A stretch of DNA of 64,000 nucleotides from Coriobacteriales bacterium (GCA_030529625.1 JAUMWN010000004.1:1-64000), one strand, 5' to 3'; shown: positions 1-8,908, counted from the stretch's first letter. Notes: generated by a model from the sequence alone, not told the origin. Translations and numbers: made by a program.

Positions 1-328
1 GCTTGGGGTTACGGTTGTTGGGCGGACGGCACTTGATCACGTTGCCAATGTACACATCCTCGCGCCGCAGGCCGGCAAGCGAGAGCAACGCGTCCAAGTT
101 CTTGCCGGCAGCTCCCACAAATGGCTCGCCCTGCAGGTCCTCGTTGCGGCCCGGGCCCTCACCTACAATCATCACGCGCGCGTTGGGATTGCCCACGCCA
201 AACACCATGTTGGTGCGCGTCTCCCACAGCGGGCACAGGTGGCAGTCGCCCATCACGGCAACGATCTCCTCCAGGCGCACCTCCTGAGGCTTTTGGTGAT
301 CGTGACCAGGAATGTGCATAACGGGCAT
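1..328 (-). CDS. Uracil-DNA glycosylase, family 4 (3' part lies beyond the window edge)
   Basis: Excises uracil from DNA to start base-excision repair. The first 109 residues are visible and the gene runs off the left edge. Seen: MPVMHIPGHD at the start, a CHLCPLW cysteine pair expected to ligate a 4Fe-4S cluster, the motif GEGPGRNED (family-4 motif A), FVGAAGKNLD, and NVIKCRPPNNRNP. These match the thermophile-type iron-sulfur UDG family; the C-terminal cysteines and HPS motif cannot be seen. The start has GAGGATGACAGC just upstream. It is the last visible gene of the minus-strand run acpS-nnr-alr, 61 bp after alr. Confidence 0.93.
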   Translation of the reverse strand, partial: MPVMHIPGHDHQKPQEVRLEEIVAVMGDCHLCPLWETRTNMVFGVGNPNARVMIVGEGPGRNEDLQGEPFVGAAGKNLDALLSLAGLRREDVYIGNVIKCRPPNNRNPK

Positions 329-389
329 GCTGTCATCCTCCCTCGTGAGGTACGTGCGCTCGACCCGGCGCCGTCCGCGACGCGCGACG

Positions 390-1553
390 CTACACATACA
401 CCTTGTCCAACCGCAGGCCAAAGTCGCACACGACCTCGTAGTTAATCGTGTTACGACGCGCAGCCATGTCGTCGGCCGAGATCATCTCGTTGCCGTCGGT
501 GCCCAGTATGGTAACCACGTCGCCCTGCTCCACCGCGCGCGTGGGCCGATACGCGCGCACGTTGTTGACGTCAACCGCAAACATAAACTGGTCCATGCAG
601 ATGCGTCCCACCTGACGGCAGCGCTCACCGTTTACCAGCACGTCCATGTTGCCCGAGAGCGTGCGGGACAGGCCGTCGGCATAGCCAATGGGCACGGTGC
701 ATATTTGGATGTTTGGCTTGGGCACCCGATAGGTGAGCCCGTAGCTCACGCCCGTGCCCACCTCGGGACGCTCCACGCGCGTGATGCGCCCGCGCACGCT
801 CATAACGGGACGCAGTCGCACCTTTCGCCGCGTCTCCACGGCCGGGTGCAGGCCGTACAGGCCAATGCCCACGCGGCACATGTCCTCATGCACCTTGGGA
901 TGCAGCACCGTGGCCGGCGTGTTGGCGCAGTGCACCAAGCCCGTGCCCAGGCCGGCGTCGGCAATGGAGCGCACGGCCTCGCCAAAGCGGCGGCGCTGCA
1001 TCTCGAAGTCCCAGTCGCCCATCACGTCGGCGGTCGCAAAGTGCGTGAACGTCCCCGCGCACTCGATGCCACGATGAAAGTCTATGCAACGGCGCAACTC
1101 CAGCGCATCGCGCCAGTTCACGCCAATGCGCGTCATGCCCGTGTCCACGGCCAAGTGGTAGTTAGCCACCTTGCCCGCGGCGGCCGCGCACTCTCCCAGG
1201 GCCAGGGCAAACTCCTGCGTGTACACGGCAGGTGCCAGATCGTGGTCCACGATGTCCTGGATGGCCTCCAGGGGAGGTTCCGAGAGAATCGCGATGGGCT
1301 CGCGCACCCCCGACTCGCGCAGGCTCACGCCCTCGCGCACCGTGGCCACGGCAAACTGGTCCGCGCCCGCACGGCTCATGGCCCTGGCGCACCGGTTGGC
1401 GCCATGGCCGTAGGCGTCAGCCTTCACCACGCACATCATCTGCACGTCGCGGGGAAGGAGCCGCTTGAGTGCGGCTGTGTTGTCGTGTACCGCGTCCAGG
1501 TCTATCTCCACCCATGCCCAGCGGTCCTGCGGGCATCGCATGCCACGTGCCAT
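390..1553 (-). CDS. alr: Alanine racemase
   Basis: PLP enzyme that interconverts L- and D-alanine for peptidoglycan. It has 387 residues, normal for the family. Seen: WVEIDLDAVHDN at the N-terminus, the PLP-lysine motif VVKADAYGHG (Lys44), a C-terminal beta-domain with SYGLTYR and VPIGYADGLSR, and CMDQFMFAVD. The start is preceded by a GGGGG-type ribosome site at 8 bp. It begins 12 bp after nnr stops, so it is probably cotranscribed with acpS and nnr. Confidence 0.96.
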   Translation of the reverse strand: MARGMRCPQDRWAWVEIDLDAVHDNTAALKRLLPRDVQMMCVVKADAYGHGANRCARAMSRAGADQFAVATVREGVSLRESGVREPIAILSEPPLEAIQDIVDHDLAPAVYTQEFALALGECAAAAGKVANYHLAVDTGMTRIGVNWRDALELRRCIDFHRGIECAGTFTHFATADVMGDWDFEMQRRRFGEAVRSIADAGLGTGLVHCANTPATVLHPKVHEDMCRVGIGLYGLHPAVETRRKVRLRPVMSVRGRITRVERPEVGTGVSYGLTYRVPKPNIQICTVPIGYADGLSRTLSGNMDVLVNGERCRQVGRICMDQFMFAVDVNNVRAYRPTRAVEQGDVVTILGTDGNEMISADDMAARRNTINYEVVCDFGLRLDKVYV

Positions 1554-1565
1554 CTAGCACACCCC

Positions 1566-3185
1566 CTATGCGTTATAGTCGCCGGTAAACGAGGCACGCT
1601 CCGCAATGGCGTCGCATGCCAGGCCAACCGCATCGGCCACATCGCCAGCCATCACGCCGCACGAGCCGTAGCGCTCAGCGGCGATGGCGCCGGCATAGCC
1701 GTGAATCTCGCAGGCCATGGCGCACAGCAGCGGCAGGCTGTCGCCCCCAAACTTGCCGGCGCTTCTTGCCAGAACGCCGCCCATAACGCCGGCGAGCACG
1801 TCGCCCGACCCGGCGGTGGCCAACGCGGCAGGTCCGGGCTTGGGCAACAGGGCGATGTCCACGCCCACACAGGCCGTGGCCGACCCCTTGGCCACCACGC
1901 ACACCTCGCTGCCGCCCTCGGCCCACACGATGCGGCGCGATGCCTCAAGCGCCGCGCTCAGCGTCTCGGGCGGCTCCTCGGCAAGACCCACCAAACGGCC
2001 CAGCTCCCGGTGATGCGGCGTGAGCACCAGCGGAGAATTGCGGCGGATGAGCTCGGGGAAGCTGTCCAGACGTCCCGTGGTGAGCTTGGCCAGGCAGTTG
2101 AGCGCGTCGGCGTCCAGCACCAGCGGCACGTCGCACTGCAAGAGGCCGGCCACCACGGCCATCGTGGACGCGTTCACCGTCATGCCAGGACCTGCCACCA
2201 CAGCAGAGCTCTTGTTTACCAGCTCCTCAATCTGCTCGCGCGCGTCGGCGGCAAACGAGCCGCGCTGCGGGTCAAAGGGCAGACCCACCACGGGTATCTC
2301 GGCCAGCTGCGACTGTGCAATGGACGCCACGGGCTCGGGCACGGCCAGAGTCACGTAGCCGGCGCCGGCACGTGCCGCCGCGCGGGCGGCCAGGATGGGC
2401 GCGCCCGCAAACCGCGTGGAGCCGCCCACGACGAGCACGGAACCGCGCGTGAACTTATCGACCGCCGACGAGGGCGGAATCATCACGTCCAGGTAGTCCT
2501 CCACCTCGGCGCGCCAGGCAACCGGGTCAGCCTCTATTACCAGGCGCTCGGTCTGCTCGGCAAGCGGCGCCACGGTAATGGCGCCCGTAACGTCGCGCCC
2601 CTCGTCGGTGAGAAGACCGGGCTTGAGGCACAGCATGGTTATGGTCTCGTCGGCCACCACGACTGCGCCGCTCGCACGGCCCGTTTGCGCCGAGAGGCCG
2701 CTGGGGACATCCACCGACACCACGCGCGCGCCCGACGCGTTGAGGCACTCAATCCAGATGTCAAACGGCGCGCGCGGCTCGCCGTGGAATCCCGTGCCCA
2801 GCATGGCGTCGAGCACCACGTCGGCCGTGCCCAGGATCTGGTCGAGCTGCTCGCGCGGAGGCGAGACCACAAAGGGCACGTTCGCGCGCTGGGCGGACAT
2901 GGCCACCACGTGCGCCAGGTCCGCGCGCACCTGCTCGGGCTCCACGGGAGTGACCACCTGCACCTCGTAGCCACGCGACTGCAGGCGTTCTGCCGCCACC
3001 CAGCCGTCGCCGCCGTTGTTGCCAAAGCCCGACAGCACGATTACACGCTTGACATCCTCTAGGTGCGCCACCTCCTGGGCGGCCGCGGCCCCGGCCCTTC
3101 TCATGAGCTCGGCCAGGCTCACGCCCTCTCGCGTGAGTGCCTGCTCCAGATGTCGAACGTCCTCAACGTTAAGCACGGGTTGCAT
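1566..3185 (-). CDS. nnr: Bifunctional NAD(P)H-hydrate epimerase / ADP-dependent NAD(P)H-hydrate dehydratase
   Basis: Repairs damaged (hydrated) NAD(P)H. N-terminal YjeF_N epimerase domain (about residues 5-215) with the GFGNNGGDGW nucleotide motif and VSVDVPSGL. C-terminal carbohydrate-kinase-like dehydratase (about 240-530) with VVAGPGMTVNAST, VLDADALN, LTPHHREL and TAGSGDVLAGVMGG. I chose ATG 3185 (MQPVLNV) because AAGGAGG ends 9 bp upstream; the in-frame GTG at 3194 directly abuts that site. The start lies 17 bp inside the 3' end of acpS, which suggests translational coupling. About 539 residues, typical for the fused form. Confidence 0.95.
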   Translation of the reverse strand: MQPVLNVEDVRHLEQALTREGVSLAELMRRAGAAAAQEVAHLEDVKRVIVLSGFGNNGGDGWVAAERLQSRGYEVQVVTPVEPEQVRADLAHVVAMSAQRANVPFVVSPPREQLDQILGTADVVLDAMLGTGFHGEPRAPFDIWIECLNASGARVVSVDVPSGLSAQTGRASGAVVVADETITMLCLKPGLLTDEGRDVTGAITVAPLAEQTERLVIEADPVAWRAEVEDYLDVMIPPSSAVDKFTRGSVLVVGGSTRFAGAPILAARAAARAGAGYVTLAVPEPVASIAQSQLAEIPVVGLPFDPQRGSFAADAREQIEELVNKSSAVVAGPGMTVNASTMAVVAGLLQCDVPLVLDADALNCLAKLTTGRLDSFPELIRRNSPLVLTPHHRELGRLVGLAEEPPETLSAALEASRRIVWAEGGSEVCVVAKGSATACVGVDIALLPKPGPAALATAGSGDVLAGVMGGVLARSAGKFGGDSLPLLCAMACEIHGYAGAIAAERYGSCGVMAGDVADAVGLACDAIAERASFTGDYNA

Positions 3186-3756
3186 CCGCGTCACCCTCCT
3201 TCATGTTTGTGTTGCCGCGATCGTCGCTTGCGGCGGACGGAACCGCCTGTTCTGCCAGGGTGTCTGTGCCCAGGTCCTCCACGCGCTCCAGTTCGTCGAG
3301 CACCGAGCGGGCGGCCCTAAACGACGCCTGCAGCTCCGCCTTGGGGTCGGGGCGCTCCTCCACCTTGGGGCGCACCTCGTCGGTCATGGCCACGGCGTTT
3401 GCCACCGCGACGTCATGTGTGTACGAGAGTGAGAGCGCCACCTCGCGCACGCCCTGCTCAAGCGCTACCTCCTGCGCGCGGCCGGCAAGCACGACCTCGG
3501 GCCGGCCCGCCTCGTTGCGTGCCACGCTCACGTCGGCAAGGCCAATCCCTTGCGAGAAGCCCGTGCCCAACGCCTTGAGCACCGCCTCGCGGGCGGCAAA
3601 CCGCGCGGCATAGTGCTTGGCCGGCCGAGCCATGCGATCGCAGTACGCGCGCTCCTCGGCCGTAAACACGCGACGCGCGAAGTTTGGCCTGCGCTCGAGG
3701 ACCTTCTCCATGCGCGCGATCTCCAGTATGTCCACACCAATGCCTGCGAGCGCCAT
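3169..3756 (-). CDS. acpS: Holo-[acyl-carrier-protein] synthase with an acidic C-terminal extension
   Basis: Transfers 4'-phosphopantetheine from CoA to apo-ACP. Seen: GIGVDILEIARM (Mg-binding Asp), FTAEERAYC, and KHYAARFAAREAVLKALGTG, then SLSYTHDVAVANAVA. The catalytic domain ends near residue 125, the usual family length, but the frame continues for about 70 more residues rich in E, D, A and R. The ATG is preceded by GGAGGGG. It is the first gene of the acpS-nnr-alr run, and the extension's coding sequence overlaps the nnr start. Function is firm; the role of the tail is unknown. Confidence 0.93.
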   Translation of the reverse strand: MALAGIGVDILEIARMEKVLERRPNFARRVFTAEERAYCDRMARPAKHYAARFAAREAVLKALGTGFSQGIGLADVSVARNEAGRPEVVLAGRAQEVALEQGVREVALSLSYTHDVAVANAVAMTDEVRPKVEERPDPKAELQASFRAARSVLDELERVEDLGTDTLAEQAVPSAASDDRGNTNMKEGDADATRA

Positions 3757-3883
3757 GCGCCCCTCCACCGTACGTCTTTTCTCATACGCACTCGATTCTA
3801 GCAGCAAAACGGGGCTAGGGGGACCGTCCCCTGATCCCCAGCAAGACATGAGCACGCGCGGACAACGACCAGGAAGGCCCAAA

Positions 3884-3956
3884 AGTGGACAATTTTTTTG
3901 CTAACGGCTCTCCGCCAAGTGGGAAAACGCCAGCATCTGCGAAAAAATTGTCCACT
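3884..3956. repeat. 73-bp element with 15-bp inverted ends, copy 1
   Basis: Starts with AGTGGACAATTTTTT and ends with its exact reverse complement. The interior contains GCCAAGTGGGAAAACGCC. Copy 2 (3970-4041) has the same ends and, on the opposite strand, a closely similar interior. Both lie in the divergent acpS/glmM spacer (3757-4211), which holds no gene. Confidence 0.85.
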
Positions 3957-3969
3957 CTATATTTTAGCT

Positions 3970-4041
3970 AGTGGACAATTTTTTAATGGGACGTGGCATT
4001 TTACCAGTTGGCGTTGTGACGCATGTAAAAAATTGTCCACT
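3970..4041. repeat. 73-bp element with 15-bp inverted ends, copy 2 (opposite orientation)
   Basis: Same 15-bp ends as copy 1. Read on the minus strand, its interior has GCCAACTGGTAAAATGCC, differing at only a few positions from copy 1. The two copies are therefore inverted relative to each other. A looser TGTCCAATTTGTAAA sits at about 4138-4152 upstream of glmM. Confidence 0.85.
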
Positions 4042-4211
4042 TTTCCTAGCCTGACGGCCGTCAAGGCGTCCCTATGGGACCCCAGCAGCAAACCCGGACG
4101 CAGGGAATCGACCTTTTGGCCCCAAGGCACGCCCCTCTGTCCAATTTGTAAATCGATGGGAACGCTGCCGCGCAATGCTTTAGAATTGTCCAGACGCGAG
4201 AGGAGCACATT

Positions 4212-5549
4212 ATGAAGTACTTTGGCACTGACGGATTCCGCGGCCAGGCCAACGAGGGCCTCAACGTGGACCACGCATTCAAGATCGGCCGCTTCGTGGG
4301 CTGGTACTACGGCCTGCGCCAGGAGCGCAAAGCCCGCATCGTTATTGGCAAGGACACCCGGCGCTCGAGCTACATGTTTGAGGCGGCACTTACGGCGGGC
4401 CTGGTGGCCAGCGGAGCCGACGTGTACATGCTGCACGTTATTCCCACGCCTGGCGTGAGCTACGAAGTGGTAGACGGCGCCTTCGACTGCGGCATCATGA
4501 TTACCGCGAGCCACAACCCCTACTACGACAACGGCATCAAGCTGGTCAATCGCGAGGGCTACAAGATGGACGAGGACGTCCTCGAGCAGATTGAGGACTA
4601 CATCGACGGCAAGTGCGACGTGCCGCTGGCCACCGGCGAGGACATTGGTCAGACCATCGACTACATGCAGGGCCGCAACCGCTACATCGCCCACCTCATC
4701 GCCAGCGCCAACTTTAGCCTGCAGGGCGTGCGCGTGGGCCTGGACTGCGCCAACGGCGCGGCCAGCTCGGTGGCCAAGCCCGTGTTCGACGCCCTGGGCG
4801 CCGACGTCCACGTTATAAACAACGCACCCAACGGCTTTAACATCAACGTGCACTGCGGCTCCACCCACATCGAGAACCTGCAGACCTTCGTGGTGCGCGA
4901 GGGCCTGGACGTGGGCTTTGCCTTCGACGGCGACGCCGACCGGTGCCTGGCCGTGGACGAGAACGGCCACGTGGTGGACGGCGACCTCATTATGTACCTG
5001 TGCGGACGCTTTATGCACAAGTACGGCCGTCTGGTAAAGGACACCGTCGTTCCCACCGTTATGAGCAACTTTGGTCTATACAAGGCCTTCGACGAGCTGG
5101 GCATCAACTACGAGAAGACCGACGTGGGCGACAAGTACGTGTACGCCTGCATGCGCGAGAACGGCTACGTGCTGGGCGGCGAGCAGTCCGGCCACATCAT
5201 CTTTGGCGAGCTCGAGCAAACGGGTGACGGCATTATGACCGCCCTGCGCGTGATGGAGGTCGTGCGTGCCGAGCGCGAGTCGCTCAGCGTGCTGTGCCGT
5301 CCCGTAAAGCTGTACGCGCAGCGCCTGGACAACGTGCACGTGTCCGACAAGACCGGCGCCATGGACTCGCCCCAGGTGAGGGCTGCCGTGGAGGAGGCCG
5401 AGAAGTTCCTGGAGGGCAACGGCCGCGTGCTGGTACGCGCCTCAGGCACCGAGCCCCTCGTGCGCGTGCTCTCTGAGACACCCGCCGACGACCTGTGCAA
5501 GCAGGCCAACGACATCGTGCTTGCCGCGCTGGAGCCGTACAAGGCGTAG
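4212..5549 (+). CDS. glmM: Phosphoglucosamine mutase (copy 1)
   Basis: Interconverts glucosamine-6-P and glucosamine-1-P on the way to UDP-GlcNAc. 445 residues. Seen: YFGTDGFRG at the N-terminus, the phosphoserine loop TASHNPYYDNGIK, the Mg-binding DGDADR, and the C-terminal phosphate-binding RASGTEP. GAGGAGCACATT precedes the ATG. It lies convergent to a second homologue at 5702-7048 that is roughly 60% identical by eye. Because it stands alone, it may be the housekeeping GlmM, but either copy could fill that role. Confidence 0.92.
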   Translation: MKYFGTDGFRGQANEGLNVDHAFKIGRFVGWYYGLRQERKARIVIGKDTRRSSYMFEAALTAGLVASGADVYMLHVIPTPGVSYEVVDGAFDCGIMITASHNPYYDNGIKLVNREGYKMDEDVLEQIEDYIDGKCDVPLATGEDIGQTIDYMQGRNRYIAHLIASANFSLQGVRVGLDCANGAASSVAKPVFDALGADVHVINNAPNGFNINVHCGSTHIENLQTFVVREGLDVGFAFDGDADRCLAVDENGHVVDGDLIMYLCGRFMHKYGRLVKDTVVPTVMSNFGLYKAFDELGINYEKTDVGDKYVYACMRENGYVLGGEQSGHIIFGELEQTGDGIMTALRVMEVVRAERESLSVLCRPVKLYAQRLDNVHVSDKTGAMDSPQVRAAVEEAEKFLEGNGRVLVRASGTEPLVRVLSETPADDLCKQANDIVLAALEPYKA

Positions 5550-5571
5550 GGGCCGGCGAACCATAGCATTG

Positions 5572-5620
5572 ACCGAACACGGGGGACACACCTCTTCGAG
5601 GTGTGTCCCCCGTGTTCGGT
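5572..5620. repeat. Perfect 23-bp-arm palindrome after glmM
   Basis: Arms of 23 bp around a 3-base loop (CCTC-TTC-GAGG at the apex). It sits between glmM and its terminator. A diverged copy occurs at 31333-31376 after the DUF4143 gene. Confidence 0.85.
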
Positions 5621-5629
5621 CTCGCACAT

Positions 5630-5670
5630 GGGCCGGACTCGGGGGGTTCCCCGAGTCCGGCCCTTTTTTT
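5630..5670 (+). terminator. Rho-independent terminator of glmM
   Basis: Stem of 15 bp (GGGCCGGACTCGGGG and its complement), GGTT loop, followed directly by seven T on the plus strand. It faces the 3' end of the convergent glmM paralogue. Confidence 0.93.
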
Positions 5671-5701
5671 CACGCGCAAGCGCGCCTTTGTCAACCCAAC
5701 G

Positions 5702-7048
5702 CTACGCCAGGTGTCCCTTGGCAGCGATCACGTCAATCACATCGTCCACGTAGCGCTCGCAGATCTCGTCGGTGCCAGCCTCAACCATCACGCGAATCAC
5801 GGGCTCAGTACCGCTCTCGCGCACCAGGATGCGCCCCTCATCGCCCAGCTCGGCGGCAACGCGCTTTACGGCGGCCTGCACGTCCGGGTCGTTTTGCGCC
5901 TCCGGTTTGCTCTTTACCCGCACGTTCTTGAGCACCTGCGGATAGAACACCACCGGAGCCGCAAGCTCGCTCATGGGCAGGCCCTTGGAGATCATGACCT
6001 CCATCAGCTTGAGGCTGGTGAGGATACCGTCGCCAGTGGTCTCATACTTGGAGAAGATGATGTGGCCGGACTGCTCGCCGCCAATGCAGTTGCCCGTCTC
6101 GACCATGTTCTCCCACACGTACTTGTCGCCCACGGCGGTCTTGTCATACTCGATGCCCACCGCGTCGAGCGCCTTGTACAGGCCGAAGTTGCTCATCACG
6201 GTGGTGACCACCTTGTTGTTGATGAGCTTGCCGCGCTCCTTCATGTACAGGCCGTAGATGTACAGCACGTGGTCGCCGGTGACGACGTTGCCCTTCTCGT
6301 CCACGCAGATGCAGCGGTCGGCGTCGCCGTCGTAGGCAAAGCCCACGTCCAGGCCGTTGTCCACCACGAACTTTTGCAGGTGCTCGATGTGGGTGGAGCC
6401 GCAGTCGGTGTTGATGTTGTAGCCGTTAGGCTCGTCGCTCATCACATACGTCTTTGCGCCTAGGGCGTCGAACACGCGGCCGGCAATCTGCCAGGCGGCG
6501 CCGTTGGCGAGGTCCAGACCCACCTTGATGCCCTTAAAGCTGAACTTGTTCATGGAGATGAGGTGGCCGATGTAGCGGTTGCGGCCGCTCACGAAGTCCA
6601 CCGTGCGGCCAATCTCGTCCCGCTCCGACACGGGAATCTCGATCTTGCCGTCGATGTAGTCCTCGACCTTGAGGATGGTCTCCTCGTCCATCTTCTCGCC
6701 ACCGGCGTTGAGCAACTTGATGCCGTTGTCCCAGTAGGGGTTGTGGCTCGCGCTTATCATGATGCCGCAGTCAAAGTCGTCGCGGCTGCAAATGTAGCTC
6801 ACCGACGGCGTGGTGGTTACGTGCATGATGTATGCGTCGGCGCCGCTGGCCATAAGGCCGGTGCACAGCGCGTACTCAAACATGTAGCTCGAACGGCGCG
6901 TGTCCTTGCCAATAACGACCTTGGCCTTCTTGCCCTGACGGGCACCGTAGTACCACCCGAGGAAGCGGCCGATCTTTATGGCGTGGTCAAAAGTGAGGTC
7001 GCAGTTGGCCTCACCACGAAAGCCGTCTGTGCCAAAGTACTTGCCCAT
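5702..7048 (-). CDS. Phosphoglucosamine/phosphohexose mutase (glmM paralogue)
   Basis: 448 residues, start chosen at MGKYFGTDGFRG with GGAGAAGGCGAC upstream. Seen: SASHNPYWDNGIK (phosphoserine loop), DGDADR (Mg site), RESGTEP. It is close to the first GlmM along the whole length but clearly diverged, so this is an old paralogue. It is the third gene of the run nagB - beta-helix protein - this gene, with 13-bp gaps, so its substrate is probably an amino-sugar phosphate. It may be a GlmM isozyme or have shifted to N-acetylglucosamine or mannose phosphates; sequence alone does not decide. Confidence 0.88.
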   Translation of the reverse strand: MGKYFGTDGFRGEANCDLTFDHAIKIGRFLGWYYGARQGKKAKVVIGKDTRRSSYMFEYALCTGLMASGADAYIMHVTTTPSVSYICSRDDFDCGIMISASHNPYWDNGIKLLNAGGEKMDEETILKVEDYIDGKIEIPVSERDEIGRTVDFVSGRNRYIGHLISMNKFSFKGIKVGLDLANGAAWQIAGRVFDALGAKTYVMSDEPNGYNINTDCGSTHIEHLQKFVVDNGLDVGFAYDGDADRCICVDEKGNVVTGDHVLYIYGLYMKERGKLINNKVVTTVMSNFGLYKALDAVGIEYDKTAVGDKYVWENMVETGNCIGGEQSGHIIFSKYETTGDGILTSLKLMEVMISKGLPMSELAAPVVFYPQVLKNVRVKSKPEAQNDPDVQAAVKRVAAELGDEGRILVRESGTEPVIRVMVEAGTDEICERYVDDVIDVIAAKGHLA

Positions 7049-7061
7049 GTCGCCTTCTCCT

Positions 7062-7724
7062 TTATGCCTCGCGCTTACGCACGACGTCGCCTGAGTTCTT
7101 CCAGATGCTGTGCTCGGGCACCACGCCACGCACGCACGACGTGGGATACACGTTGCTCCAGCGGCCAATCACGGTTCCAGGGTTGAGCACTGCGTTGCAG
7201 CCCACCTCAACGTGGTCACCCAGCATGGCGCCAAACTTCTTGATGCCGGTCTCGATCTGCTCGGTACCGTTGTGCACCACCACGAGCTGCTTGTCGGCCT
7301 TTACGTTGGAGGTGATGGAGCCTGCGCCCATGTGGCTAAACTGACCCAAGATGGAGTCGCCCACGTAGTTGTAGTGCGGCGTCTGCACGTTGTCGAACAG
7401 GATCACGTTCTTGAGCTCCACCGAGTTGCCCACCACGCAGTTGGCACCCACCAGAGCCGAGCCGCGCACGAAGGCGCATTGGCGCACCTCGGTGTTTGGG
7501 CCAATGATGCAGGGGGCACCCAGGTAGGCAGAGTCAAACACGGTCGCCGTCTTGTGCACCCACACCTCGGGCGCGCGCTCCTCGTAGTCGTCGCCCAGCG
7601 TGGGACCAAGGGTGCGGATAAGGTCCGTTATGCCTGCCAGAGCCTCCCAGGGATAGGTAAACTGACGCAGGTAATCAGCGGCCATCGTGTGGTCGAGGTC
7701 ATAGAGATCTTCAATTGTGTACAT
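7062..7724 (-). CDS. Left-handed beta-helix (hexapeptide-repeat) transferase, GlmU C-domain-like
   Basis: 220 residues. The N-terminal ~50 form a non-helix segment (YTIEDLYDLDHTMAADYL). The rest is hexapeptide repeats: AYLGAPCIIGPNTEVRQCAFVRGSALVGANCVVGNSVELKNVIL, then VQTPHYNYVGDSILGQFSHMGAG, a pattern typical of the acetyltransferase half of sugar-phosphate nucleotidyltransferases. There is no pyrophosphorylase domain. It lies between nagB and the second glmM, so it may acylate glucosamine-1-P or a related sugar. The substrate is inference. Confidence 0.8.
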   Translation of the reverse strand: MYTIEDLYDLDHTMAADYLRQFTYPWEALAGITDLIRTLGPTLGDDYEERAPEVWVHKTATVFDSAYLGAPCIIGPNTEVRQCAFVRGSALVGANCVVGNSVELKNVILFDNVQTPHYNYVGDSILGQFSHMGAGSITSNVKADKQLVVVHNGTEQIETGIKKFGAMLGDHVEVGCNAVLNPGTVIGRWSNVYPTSCVRGVVPEHSIWKNSGDVVRKREA

Positions 7725-7736
7725 GCGAGCTTCCCC

Positions 7737-8528
7737 CTAGAGCCTCTGGTCACGCTCGATGTCGAGGAAGTACTTGTAGGTGTCCACGGTCAGCTCGCCG
7801 CAGGCCTCCTCATCGCAGGCGATGATGGCGCCGTTATGCAGCTGCAGCGCGGAGCAGGTCCACTTGTGAGACACGTCACCCTCAACGGTCTTGGCAAGAG
7901 CGCGGGCCTTGTTGTGGCCGTTGATCAGGATCATGACCTCCTTGGCGTCGCACACCGTGCCAACGCCCACCGAAAGCGCCATCGCGGGAACCTTCTCGGG
8001 GTCGTTGCCAAAGAAGCGAGAGTTCACGATGCGGGTGTCGGTGGTGAGCTTGCGCAGACCCGTGCGGGAGTTGAGGCTGGTGTAGGGCTCGTTGAAGGCG
8101 ATGTGGCCGTCCACGCCAATGCCGCCCATAAACAGGTCGATGCCGCCGTAGGAGGCGATCTTCTCCTCGTAGGCTGCGCACTCGGCCTCGGGGTCGGTGG
8201 CCATGCCGTTGAGGATGTTGATGTTCTCAGGCTTCATGTCCACCAGGTGGTTAAAGAAGTTGTCGTGCATGAAGTACCAGTAGCTCTGGTCGTGGTCGTG
8301 GTCAAGGCCCACGTACTCGTCCATGTTAAAGGTCACCACGTTGGCAAACGAGAGCTCGCCGGCCTGGTTCTGGCGCACCAGCTCCTGGTACACGCCAATG
8401 GGGCTCGAACCGGTGGGAAGGCCAAGCACGAACGGGCGGTCCTCCTTATGGCTGCGAATCTTGTTGGCAATGTAGTCCGCAGCCCACTTGCTCATCTTCT
8501 CGTAGTTGTCCTGAATAACAACGCGCAT
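7737..8528 (-). CDS. nagB: Glucosamine-6-phosphate deaminase
   Basis: Converts glucosamine-6-P to fructose-6-P and ammonia. 263 residues, start at [13 protein letters not shown] with AAGGAGG 8 bp upstream. Seen: LGLPTGSSP (phosphate loop), FNMDEYVGL (catalytic Asp), and [15 protein letters not shown] (catalytic Asp/His). First gene of a three-gene operon with the beta-helix protein and the second glmM, which puts deamination and the 6-P to 1-P mutase step under one control. Confidence 0.95.
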   Translation of the reverse strand: MRVVIQDNYEKMSKWAADYIANKIRSHKEDRPFVLGLPTGSSPIGVYQELVRQNQAGELSFANVVTFNMDEYVGLDHDHDQSYWYFMHDNFFNHLVDMKPENINILNGMATDPEAECAAYEEKIASYGGIDLFMGGIGVDGHIAFNEPYTSLNSRTGLRKLTTDTRIVNSRFFGNDPEKVPAMALSVGVGTVCDAKEVMILINGHNKARALAKTVEGDVSHKWTCSALQLHNGAIIACDEEACGELTVDTYKYFLDIERDQRL

Positions 8529-8848
8529 GAAAAAAACCTCCTTGCGACGCATGGTCGCACCGATGTTGTTGCTCGTGGCGACAGAAGAGCCTCTGTTACG
8601 GTGTTGATTCCGCTTTTTACTCTCTTCCTCTCGACCCGCCTTTTGGCCGTGGCAGCACCCGCCGAGTCTTTCGATAACTGCCATCCTCGTCAACCATCTC
8701 TGGTCCAGGCGCTAACGACTTCCCTTGTTGTGATTGACCCTCCTTTCGCGGAAGCGTTTGGTCGGTATTAAACCACAGAGTCGCTCGCTTTGCGCAAATC
8801 ACACGGCACCACCATGGGGTCGGCCTCATAGACCGTAACAAACGCGCA
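8529..8848. other. Gene-free spacer upstream of nagB
   Basis: About 320 bp separate nagB from the lipoprotein terminator. I see no credible gene. A long nagB leader is likely. A TTGACG followed 17 bp later by AAGACT on the minus strand near 8700 is only a weak promoter candidate. Confidence 0.4.
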
Positions 8849-8881
8849 GGCCGAGCGCGGAGGCACCTCCCACGCTCGGCC
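8849..8881 (-). terminator. Stem-loop after the lipoprotein gene
   Basis: Nine-bp stem GGCCGAGCG/CGCTCGGCC with a further GGAGG/CCTCC inside the loop. It lies just beyond the stop of the 8909-9721 gene. The T tract is poor, so termination strength is uncertain. Confidence 0.55.
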
Positions 8882-8908
8882 CGCTCCTGCGCTTGGCAGG
8901 ACATGTGC

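Noticed and set aside
312-3062. A 916-codon plus-strand open frame
   Set aside because: It is antisense to alr and nnr. The composition (rich in H, R, A, V, G) is typical of the mirrored frame of GC-rich genes, and it has no domain or ribosome site.
5702-7048. Second glmM as an assembly duplicate
   Set aside because: It differs at roughly four residues in ten along its whole length and is in a different operon, so it is a true paralogue.
8617-8700. A short peptide ([10 protein letters not shown]...) upstream of nagB on the minus strand
   Set aside because: No ribosome site and no known leader-peptide features.
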